Below are positions 55,960 to 64,000 of a stretch of DNA of 64,000 nucleotides, one piece after another. The notes beneath the pieces were generated by a model. That model was not told where the DNA came from and did not search any database. It saw only the letters and a program-made list of their open reading frames with translations. How positions within the stretch are numbered: position 1 is the stretch's first letter; the number at the start of each line of letters is the position of its first letter. The position numbers and the translations under genes are program-made. This DNA is from Benincasa hispida (lineage: Eukaryota > Streptophyta > Magnoliopsida > Cucurbitales > Cucurbitaceae). Location of the stretch: the NCBI RefSeq assembly GCF_009727055.1, contig NC_052353.1, positions 44,378,507-44,442,506 on the forward strand, written 5' to 3'.

Positions 55960-56288
55960 TTATCTAAGCGTTCTATAAAACGCTTCTAAAAGAATCTAAA
56001 GGTTCCTAAGATAATAAAATACAATTCCAAAGGTTAGAACTAAGTTCGAAACCTTGGTTGAAATCTAAAATAGTATTCAGAAAAAATAAACTTACCCAAA
56101 GCGACCTGAAATCTCAATTCAAACACCTCAAATCAAGCCTAAACTACAAATAAGGGATACCCAAGAGTTAAAAGCTAATTTATAGCATCTAAATTTTATT
56201 TGAATGGCTCTAAATAGAGCCATAACGCTTAACACTCAACAAAACAGGCTTGGATTCTTACTGAAAAGTGTTTGAATAAATCTGAAAC
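55960..56288. repeat. CACTA internal repeat, copy 2
   Basis: GGTTAGAACTAAGTTCGAAACC, then ATCTCAATTCAAACACCTCAAA and ACTCAACAAAACAGG, run parallel to copy 1. L10 is inserted at its end. Confidence 0.6.
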
Positions 56289-56479
56289 TGATAGCACTTG
56301 AAATGTGCTATTTTCTTATAATTAACTCAGGGTTGTTTAGCTAATTAATTTGGTTTTTTTAATTGCTTATTTTTAGGACTCGAATGTACAAGCGGTTGGA
56401 TCAAGAATTCGAGACTTAAAGACGCTAAAGTAACAAAATAAGAATCTAAATCAATCAAATGACCAAAAAAAGGAAGAAT

Positions 56480-56670
56480 GCCTGGACGCAGGGTAGCGTC
56501 CCAAGCTTTGTAATGCTTCAGAAACTCAAGGACACCAACATTGTAATACACTCCAACACTGAAGCCTGTAGCTGTAAGATAAAAGTATTCAGCGTTGCAA
56601 CGCTCCAACACTTGCAATTTTGACACAAACCCCTCAGCGCACATGCGCAGCCGAGAGTTGTGACGCTGTG
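56480..56670. repeat. GCGTTGCAACGCT word array in L10
   Basis: GGTAGCGTCCC, TTGTAATGCTTC, CATTGTAATACACTCC, CAGCGTTGCAACGCTCC and GTTGTGACGCTG lie directly upstream of the TATA box. Confidence 0.7.
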
Positions 56671-56678
56671 GCTAGCCT

Positions 56679-56685
56679 ATAAAAT
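56679..56685 (+). promoter_or_regulatory. TATA box of L10
   Basis: TATAAAA lies 15-20 bases after the last GACGCTG word. Confidence 0.55.
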
Positions 56686-57281
56686 GAACCCTTAGGGTTC
56701 AACCGAAATCATTCCATCTTCTACCTTCTACTCCCAATTTTAGGCATTTTAGTCTCTTTTCTAAGCTCTGTTTTATTGTTTTTGCTTTTAGTCTTGTAAT
56801 AAGTTTTTTCCCCTTTGCCAATCGTGTTGATTTTCGACATATTTTATGGCTAAAGGGTAGAAATTTAGCCTGGGTTAGTTTGTTTAATTTCATTCCAATG
56901 TAAGTCTTGAGATTCGTTTTGTAATTCCATGGATATTATTTTGACTTAATGGAATTTGTCTTGAGTATATTTCAGTTTTCGTGTATGGGATAATTTGACA
57001 AATTGGCTATGCACGTTTAATTGACTGCTTTGATTGGCCCTAATTTGTAATCGCTAGGTAGTCATCACCTAGAAGCAAAAGTTATGTTGCCCCTCCCCTC
57101 ACACCCCCCCCCCCCCCCTCTAGTCACTTTCTACAAGTTTCAACTTTTGGCTCCCTGTGGTTCGAACCCGGACATGATACTTGTACTACTAGTTAGTATA
57201 AAGGGTTTGTTTGGTGCATAAAAATTTATTTACACGACCGTCATTTGGGAACGACACCGTAAGATACGGTCGTTCAGAAAC

Positions 57282-58009
57282 CATTCCAAATCTATAATTA
57301 AAAGCTCCCCAGTGTTAGAGACTAATATAAAGAATCTTAAACTAGTTCGAAAAGGGATTTAAAGTGATATACCCACTGAATCTCACCCAAACGACTCGAA
57401 ACCTCATTTGTTGGTGTCCAAACTCACTTAATCCTACATATTTGAAACCGTTAGGAAGTGGGTATTTCAAATTCGATGTCGAAATTGAAAGAGCATGTGT
57501 CGAAATGCATCGAATAGGAGAAAACGTTGCTATTGGTATGCCTTTGTTTATGGGCAGTTGTTTCACAGTTGTCGGAGGTAACGGCATTGTGGGATGGTCT
57601 CCGTATTCTTGGTTGTAGGTTGCATCAAACGTGAAGATGGTTGCCTGTACTGCTCGCATTGCCGGAGAAGCACCATCGTCGTCGCTTGCTGGTTGTTGTT
57701 GTACTGCCGCCAGTCATTGTAGGTCGTAGTTGTTTCGGTGGGGCTGTAACAACATTCAAAGGGGGAGGCTTTAGTAGCGATAACGTGATGGAAGAGGAGA
57801 GGGAGAGAAAGGGAAGAGGAGAGGGAGAGAAAGGGAGGAAGAGAGAGGAGAAAAGGAGACGTAGTGGGAGAATTTCTTTTCTTAAAAAAAAACAAAACCT
57901 AAGTTAGAAAAGAAATAATTTTGAGGGGAAAATGAAAATGAGGGTGGGAGGGAAACAAAAAATCAAGATTAAAAAATTGCCTTGGGATTACAAAATTAGG
58001 GTCACATAC
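57282..58009. other. CACTA interior, right part
   Basis: Overlapping frames on both strands at 57342-57907 reach 80-110 residues but show no domain. One is Arg/Glu-rich from a purine tract (57780-57890). They may be exon-like debris carried by the element. Confidence 0.4.
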
Positions 58010-58140
58010 AATGTCGATTTTAAATCGACATTATAGGTATGCCTTCAATATCAGTTTAAAATCAATAATAAAGATCCGTATTTTTTTTAGGAAACCGACA
58101 TTGTACATCCATTTTAGTTTTTCCGACCAACATCAAAACC
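58010..58140. repeat. Right subterminal TGTCGATT/AACCGACA words
   Basis: ACAATGTCGATTTTAAATCGACATT, AATATCAGTTTAAAATC and AAACCGACATTGTACATCC mirror the left-end words. Confidence 0.7.
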
Positions 58141-58156
58141 CAGGTTTCTTATAGTG

Positions 58157-58675
58157 TTGATTATCAGAGTTTAAACTGTTGGATTGTGGTGAAATTTGAT
58201 CAGCCTGTTCGGGACACACAGGTCTCGTTTTGAACGGTTGGATTGTTGTTTGGAGCTCTGATTTTTCCAAAATCACTATCGATCAGAATCTGCAAAACTG
58301 GGTGATTTTCATTCTTTTTATCTCTCAAGTGTTGATCTTTTATATATGATAGTATTGGTGGATAGTGAATCATTATATGACTGATTTAGATTCTTTTTCC
58401 CTCAATTTTATCATAATAAGAGAAGTTGAATAGGGTGGACTCCTCACAAGTGTCATTGTTATTACTTTCACATCGAAGAGATTTTTCCATGTATAATTTG
58501 TATATGCAATTTGGTTTTAGGCTTCTAGAATTTTATGGTTTATTGTTATCCATTATTGGTTTTTTTCTTGGTAATTATTTGGGCATTAATTTATGTTGTT
58601 CTGGAGTTCAATTTTTTGGTTGATTATCTTGGAGGAGATCCTAGTGGGTTATTGATATATTGTTTAGGTCCTACA
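58157..58675 (+). mobile_element. 5' LTR of Copia-E, 3' portion
   Basis: Copia LTR sequence ends CCTACA at 58675, two bases before the primer binding site. Its left part is replaced by the CACTA right end, so the U3 start is unknown. Confidence 0.6.
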
Positions 58676-58677
58676 AT

Positions 58678-58689
58678 TGGTATCAGAGC
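58678..58689 (+). promoter_or_regulatory. Primer binding site of Copia-E
   Basis: TGGTATCAGAGC is a perfect initiator-Met-tRNA complement of the copia type. Confidence 0.9.
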
Positions 58690-58711
58690 ATGTTTTAATT
58701 TAATCATTGTT

Positions 58712-59400
58712 ATGGATCCTAGTGGGATTATAAGGCAGTTGATTGATATTAGCATTTTAAACCATGTGTCTAAGAAGTCTCGCCCATATTAGTTGTAGAA
58801 GAAATTGAAAGGTGTATATGAAAGGAAGACAACATATAACAAACCTTTTTTAATCAAGCAGCTTTTAAATTTGAAAGTGAAGGGTAAAAAGTCTGTTTCT
58901 GAGCATTTGAATGACTTTCAGAATATTTTTAATAGTAGACTACCATGAAGATTGATCTTGATGATGAATGCATGCTTTGTTCTTGTTCAGCTCTTTGCCA
59001 GATAATTGGGAAACTTTAGTTGTGACTATTAGTAACTCTGCTTCAGAAGGTGTCCAGTCTTTAGCTATTATAAAAAAAAGTATGTTCAATGAAGAGATAA
59101 GAAGAAAGAAGATGAAAGTTAATAATTCACGTGCTCTTGTTGCTGATAATCGTGGAAGAAATAAGAGTAGGGGGCCCAAATGGGAGGTACAAGTATAGAG
59201 ACAAAGAGACTAGGACATGTCATACTGCAACAAGTCTGGCCATATCAAAAAGTTTTGTTAATGTTGGAAGAAAGAACAATGTAAGAAGAAGACTCATAAA
59301 AAGAAGACGATGATAAAAATACTGCAACAATTATATCTCAAAGTGATAATGTTGTCACCTTGATTTGTGTAACTAATGAGTTACATCATGTAGAGAGTTC
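58712..59400 (+). pseudogene. Copia-E gag
   Basis: Starting near GTTATGGATCCTAGTGGG, the frames encode LLNLKVKGKKSVSEHLNDFQ, LFSSLPDNWETLVVTISNSA and MFNEEIRRKKMKVNNSRALV, the UBN2-type gag core. A zinc knuckle follows near 59215 (C-N-K-S-G-H-I-K-K-F-C), split from its first Cys pair by a frameshift. Several stops are present. Confidence 0.82.
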
Positions 59401-59626
59401 AAATACATAGTGGATAGTAGATTCAGGTGTTTCATACCACTGTGTTCCCAAAATAGAGTATTTCATGAACTATCGATGTGGTAAGTTTGGTAGTATAAAG
59501 ATGGAAAACGAGAACTCGACTAGCATAGTTGAGTTAGGAGATATTCGTGTGAAGACAAGTGTTGGGTGCACGCTTACTTAAAGAATATGCATCTTATTCC
59601 TGATTTACGATTTATCTTATTTTCTG
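59401..59626 (+). pseudogene. Copia-E protease, split by L11
   Basis: WIVDSGVSYHCVPKIEYF carries an intact catalytic D-S-G (Asp codon 59420-59422). ELGDIRVKTSVGCTLT and a stop follow. The domain is interrupted at 59627 by L11 and resumes at 61573. Confidence 0.82.
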
Positions 59627-59631
59627 CAAAT

Positions 59632-61567
59632 TGTAAGAGTGTATCAACATGCAGCGGAAGCAACAAGGATCAATAAGCATTCAAATTCATTAATTTTGAC
59701 AGAAACTAAAGCATGCTCATCTAATAAAAGAGGGTTTGTAGTCATACCTTTGTAGAACTCTTCAAGATCTTGATCAATAGCGGTCGTCTTCTTCAAAACT
59801 GACTGTGAACCATCTCAAGATCTTCCCCACTATTCTCTTGAAGCTTTAAGAACGAGTTTGGACTCATGGTTTGTCTGGACGGAGACCGCTCTGCACCAGC
59901 TTGTATGAAGCACTTTCTTCCACTAAAATTTTCTCTAAAAATTTTATTTTGAATGCATGTCTAAAATTTACTCCAAATCTTCTTTATTTATTGGCAGGTG
60001 AACATGCAACAGAAGATCACTGCAATGAATTGTAGCTCATGCTTGGAGTAAATGTGAAGAAGAGAAGTAGTGTTTTGTGTGAGCATGTAAAAGATGGTAA
60101 TGGTTTTATCCATTTTTGTGCATGGTTTTGTAACTTTCTCATTTTTTTCCAAAAATCAATGAGATTTCATACTGAAACATTGTTATTTTATAAAATTAAT
60201 AAATAATTATTTAAATAATTATAATTAATTTAATATTAAATATTAAATTAATTTTTACATAAATCCATCTTCATATATTTAAATCATATTTAAATATAAA
60301 TTCACCTATTCCGTTTAATTCTAATTTGAATGTTTTAAATTAACTTCTCAAGCTACTCTAAAATCTTATCCATTTACGAGCTAGTAGGGGGACCTCGCGG
60401 ACCTACAAATCATGGGCTTCAACAATTCGAGATTAATCAGCTAAACTCATTAGATCGAATTAACCCTCATTCGTTAACTAATGAGTCACTCCACTATAGC
60501 CCATAGTTGAACTCCCCTCACTGTAGATATATTATGTCCATTTATGAGCTAGTAGGGGGACCTTGCGGACCTACAGATCATGGGCTCCAACGATCCGAGA
60601 TTAATCAGCTAAACTCATTAGATCGAATTAACCCTCATTTGTTAACTAATGGGTCACTTCACTATAGCCCATAGTTGAACTCCCCTCACTGTAGATATAT
60701 TATGTCCACTTAATATAACCATAATCAGTCAGTCGTTCCTTCAGGTTGTTCGTAATTACAGCTGGGTCAAGATAACCGTTTTATCCTTGTGAATACATCT
60801 TTTTTCTTAAGTTCCCACTGACTCTCTAATGAATAATTTTGATTCATAATCCCTATGAATCAAGTCCTTTCTCTATCATGAAAAGACGGGGGCCCGATTA
60901 TTTAAAACCTGGAATCAGTACTTAAGAGAATAGCCTATCTACTAACCCTAAATCGGGCAGGAGTGAATTTCATCTTGCAGGGCTATGTCCCCAGCTATTA
61001 TCCGGTCTTATCCCCAAAATGAGAGGTTTATTGAGCAGTGTTGTTGGACTACTCTCACCGTTTGAAGATCAAAGGACAATACCGAACAAACAGAAGTTCA
61101 TAGCTAGCTCAGAATTAAGATCGAGTCAACCTAGGTTATTTTATAAATGTAATAGTCAGTTTAAACAGTAAATGATCGTTATAAAAAAAAAGTGACTACT
61201 TTTGTGGTCAAGTCTATATGCAAACTCATTTCATAGGATGTTCTCACTCACATGTCTCAACATGAACGATCTGTGGATCACATCGTTTGTAGCACTTTAC
61301 AACTCATTGTAACAACTACAAAGTGGGCTGCATTTCATAGTGTTACCAGGATGAGATACCCAATTTCATCCATGTACTTATTAGACCATTTAGGCTATAT
61401 ACTGTTAACTTGATCCTATTTATGTCACTACATAAAGTTACAGTATTCAGACTATAGCCATGGATAAGTTTATTGGATTTTCATAATAGATTACAAAATC
61501 AACAATTTATTATTATTGATAAATAGAATGTTTAACACGAATTGCGAGTTCTAGGACATTTCCAACA
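59632..61567 (-). mobile_element. LTR L11, solo copia LTR with perfect duplication
   Basis: TG..CA limits (TGTAAGAGTG left; read from the right on the minus strand, TGTTGGAAATGTCC) lie between identical CAAAT at 59627-59631 and 61568-61572. Its minus-strand start is nearly identical to L1. It holds the three conserved copia-LTR blocks (about 61250, 60830 and 60560/60390), the last of them inside a 168-bp tandem duplication. No coding sequence is inside. Confidence 0.9.
60373..60708 (-). repeat. 168-bp tandem duplication in L11
   Basis: 60373-60540 and 60541-60708 are near-identical (GAGCTAGTAGGGGGACC through GTAGATATATTATGTCCA). They duplicate the GGACCTACARATCATGGGCT block. Confidence 0.92.
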
Positions 61568-61572
61568 CAAAT

Positions 61573-62600
61573 ATCTTTTGATCAAAAAAGATTTTGACAT
61601 ACCTTCGATGATGATAAGTGAAAATTATATAAGGGTTCAATAATAGTTGATCGACATGAGTTCTGTAGTTCTTTATATAAATCAAACTTGAGTATATATT
61701 ATTTTGAGCTGAATGTAGTCGATGAAAAGAATTCCCCAAATCTATTGCATCGAAAGCTAAGGCATATGAGCGATAAAGGGATTAAATTGTTGGCAGGTAA
61801 ATCTCTTATCCTCTTGAAAAATAGTTTCTCTTAACCCTTGTAATCATTGTTTAGCAGGTAACCAACATAGAATTTCCATTTTTGGGAAATGCACTAAAAG
61901 GCAAGGAAAATTGGAGTTAATACATTATGATATTTGTGGTCCTATTGTGGTGGAGTCACTTTGTCGCAATAAATATTTTTTCACTTTTATTGATGATGCT
62001 ACTCAAAGAACTTGGGTGTATATGTTGAAGATAAAAAAACTAAGTGTTTGATATTTTTAGAAAGTTTATGTCATTGTAGAAACGGAGACCAAAAAAAAAT
62101 TAAAGTGTCTTTGATCTGACAATGGTGGTGACTATACTTCGAATGAGTTCAAGTATTATTGTTTAGAAAATGGTATTAGACATGAAAAGACAGAGTTCAA
62201 CACATCGCAATATAATGGAATTGTTGAGAGGATGAACAGAACCACTGTAGAGAAAGTGAAGTTCATGCTTAGATTATTCGATCTTCCTAAGACATTTTAG
62301 GGTGAAGAAGTGAAATGTGTCGTTTATTTGATTAATCAAACTCCATCAATTCCTCTTGGTCTATACATTTTAGAGAAAGCATGGAAGGGACATGATCCCA
62401 CTTATTTCTATCGTAAAGTCTTTGGCAACAAGGCATACATGCAAGTGTCTAAAGAATAAAGGTTGAAGCTTGATTTGAGATCATTCCATGTGCTCTTTTA
62501 GGTATAGGGATGAAATATATGGTTACAGGCTCTACGATCCAGAAAAGAAAAAGATAGTGAGAAACATAGATATAGTATTCTTTTAGCACGGAAATGATGT
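61573..62600 (+). pseudogene. Copia-E pre-integrase and integrase
   Basis: Fragments in order are NSPNLLHRKLRHMSDKGIK (finger histidines), YDICGPIVVESLCRNKYFF and FTFIDDATQRTWVYML (first catalytic Asp region), a DNGGDY-like stretch near 62120, NGIVERMNRTTVEKVKF-like text near 62218, and the C-terminal YRDEIYGYRLYDPEKKKIV. Stops are frequent, so the enzyme is dead. Confidence 0.82.
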
Positions 62601-62851
62601 AGATCTTCTGAGTACAAGGTATGTTTCTACTTCAGAGTTGTGTTATGATATTACTAATGATTCTACTTCTACTCTTTCTATTGTTCAGCCGAAAAATGAG
62701 AATGTTGATGATGTTGATGAGATACAACTTGATGGTAATGTACCAGATCATGTTGATGATGATGATCTTGATGAGTCTTCATATTAAAGAAATTCATGAG
62801 GAAGTAATTCATGAAGAAGTTCATCAGTGGGGGGAGCAAGCTATTCCATAA
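62601..62851 (+). pseudogene. Copia-E integrase-RT linker, acidic
   Basis: One frame reads VDDVDEIQLDGNVPDHVDDD, an Asp-rich hinge typical between integrase and RT. The GAT-repeat composition produces Met- and His-rich shadow frames on the other phases. Confidence 0.6.
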
Positions 62852-63157
62852 ATGGAAGATACTCAAGCTCGAAAGTCCATCAGAGAGCATAAATCTTCAA
62901 CAAGATATCCAAGCTTGAAGTTCATTTTAGGTAGTAAAGATGAAGAGCTAGAGAACTATCAAGAGGTCTTGTCTGATGATGAAAAACACCAGTGGCTAGA
63001 TGCAATGAAGAAGGAAATGAATTCCCTAGGAAAGAATAGAACCTATGAGTTAGTAAAGCCTCCAAAGGATAAGAAAGTATTGAAAAATATATGGGTTTTC
63101 AAGTACAAGAACGATGGTGAAAACATAGTGAGGTACAAAGCCAGATTAGTGATTAAG
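62852..63157 (+). pseudogene. Copia-E reverse transcriptase, N-terminal piece
   Basis: RKSIREHKSSTRYPSLKFI, DDEKHQWLDAMKKEMNSLGK, TYELVKPPKDKKVLKNIW and VRYKARLVIK match the start of RVT_2. The frame is open but ends at 63157, where L12 begins. Confidence 0.88.
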
Positions 63158-64000
63158 TGTCACACCCCGCACCAGATTACCCTCCTAACCTAGATGGAAT
63201 GGTGACTGCAGTAGTTACCAACCCTTTTACTGGCACTTATTGCCTATCTTACCTGTTAAATAATACTCACACCCTGAATACATACATATTAACTCATAAC
63301 TTAACACATTTACATCACAGGGTTTCGCAGCATTGTTTACACATGGATATTACAACCTAGTGAGCCCCATCAAGAGTACTAGTCACTTAGACAGACACAT
63401 GTGTACTAACTAATACAAGTCTTCAATTACGCTTCGTTCAACCTATTTCTTTGAATGGCAGAGCAGCAGCAGAATAGTCCTTTGGGAACTGACCGCTACT
63501 TGAAAATGAAAAACATTCGAAAACGTGAGCTAGAAGCCCAGTGGGTGACTTAATAAAAATATAAATCTCATGCTTAAAATCGAAAGCTTGAGAACAAAAT
63601 ACTGAAACTAGAGTATACCAAGCAAACATGTACATAAAACCTTTAAAACCACCTTAACATCATTATTCCTCAGTTGAGAACGAGCATGCATCGCTCTAGC
63701 TCCCAATGTCTGTTATCGTCTAAGAGACCCATACCTTGGCATTTCAATCAGACCTGTCTACGTGCTCATGGAGTTTTCTATGTACCGTCAACACCTTAGG
63801 TACATTTACTCAGATTCCTTCCTTACCTTTGGTATCCGGCTCACTCAGGCTATCAAGTTCTCGAAAAGCATTTAAAGAATAGTTCTCAAATATAGCATAG
63901 GAAACTCTTTAGGATACCTTCCCTACCTTCAGTATCCCTTTCAGTATATCTAGGAATACTAACACATGTACTTTGACAATCTTAGGTATTTAAAGCATAG
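63158..64000 (+). mobile_element. LTR L12, probable chromovirus-type, runs off the window
   Basis: TGTCACACCCCGCACC at the exact break of Copia-E RT resembles Del/Tekay-type LTR starts (TGTAACACCCCG). The preceding five bases TTAAG would be the target-site duplication. Repeated segments such as CCTTACCTTTGGTATCC (about 63823) and CCCTACCTTCAGTATCC (about 63922) lie inside. The right end is outside the window. Confidence 0.55.

Larger units (their letters stand above)
56289..57276 (+). mobile_element. LTR L10, solo gypsy-type LTR in the CACTA element
   Basis: TG..CA limits (TGATAGCACTTG at left; CGGTCGTTCA at right) lie between identical GAAAC at 56284-56288 and 57277-57281. It contains a TATAAAA box at 56679-56685 with a GCGTTGCAACGCT word array just upstream, and a CTCCCTGTGGTTCGAACCC tail typical of Athila/Tat LTRs. 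A C13-16 homopolymer lies near 57106. No coding content is present. Confidence 0.85.
52468..58156. mobile_element. CACTA-like element, non-autonomous
   Basis: The left end reads TACTACAAAATAAGGG (first base changed from C) and the right end TTTCTTATAGTG (minus: CACTATAAGAAACC). Both ends carry subterminal TGTCGGTT/AACCGACA inverted words. The interior has no transposase-like frame; it contains a repeated segment (53500-53830, 55960-56290, part at 57300), A-rich runs and solo LTR L10. The 3-bp flanks (TAC and TTG) do not match. The right end abuts the Copia-E LTR. Confidence 0.65.

Noticed and set aside
57342..57907. Host gene in overlapping frames of 80-110 residues
   Set aside because: Frames exist on both strands from composition bias; no conserved domain, start context or splice pattern stands out.
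52465..58159. 3-bp target-site duplication for the CACTA-like element
   Set aside because: The flanks read TAC and TTG and do not match. The left terminal C is mutated, and the right end lies in another element.

Overview
This window is nuclear DNA of a flowering plant. It is AT-rich, dominated by decayed LTR retrotransposons and CACTA-type DNA elements, and has one convincing host gene. The copia polyprotein fragments and the dispersed CTATCACTGATAG-type repeats resemble what I know from cucurbits (melon, cucumber and relatives). That assignment rests on recall and is an inference. Three assembly artefacts are visible: a 38-bp transposase mate-pair junction adapter, a 25-N gap followed by sequence with long-read-type errors, and a single-N join between identical 36-bp ends.

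Layout, left to right. 1-7 kb: a copia leader with a broken gag start (Copia-A), then LTRs L1, L2 and L3; L3 is split by a fold-back insertion. 7.3-8.1 kb: an unidentified coding-like stretch with an in-frame 243-bp tandem duplication. 8.1-15.3 kb: Copia-B (+), its RNase H split by the 2.3-kb LTR L4, ending in LTR L5. 15.4-21.5 kb: Copia-C (-), split by LTR L6 and with a long untranslated leader. 21.5-25.2 kb: LTRs L7 and L8. 25.2-28.2 kb: low-complexity and intergenic sequence. 28.2-29.9 kb: the host gene, a RADIALIS-like single-SANT/MYB gene with a TATA box, a probable 1.1-kb intron near its 3' end and poly(A) signals. 30.1-33.2 kb: two tRNA-derived SINE-like units and a TATCANTGATA-rich stretch. 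33.2-38.9 kb: an Athila-like Ty3/gypsy element (-) with RT joined directly to the integrase tail. 39.2-44.7 kb: Copia-D (-), a complete LTR-to-LTR insertion with a near-perfect target-site duplication. 44.7-52.4 kb: a CACTA end, solo LTR L9, two palindrome-rich MITE-like units and intergenic DNA. 52.5-58.2 kb: a non-autonomous CACTA-like element carrying solo LTR L10. 58.2-63.2 kb: Copia-E (+), carrying solo LTR L11. 63.2-64 kb: the start of another LTR (L12) that runs out of the window.

Every retrotransposon reading frame is broken by stops, frameshifts, catalytic substitutions or nested insertions, so none looks autonomous. The most unusual theme is that several unrelated LTRs each carry many copies of a short near-palindromic word: ACGATCGT, GCGTTGCAACGC, TGCGTT/AACGCA, CTATCANTGATAG or TGTCGGTT/AACCGACA. 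In the gypsy-type LTRs these arrays sit directly upstream of the TATA box. Two further candidates are a paired 37-bp motif kept at fixed spacing in the leaders of Copia-A and Copia-C, and three sequence blocks kept in order across otherwise diverged copia LTRs. All coordinates were read by eye; ends given without a target-site duplication are approximate.
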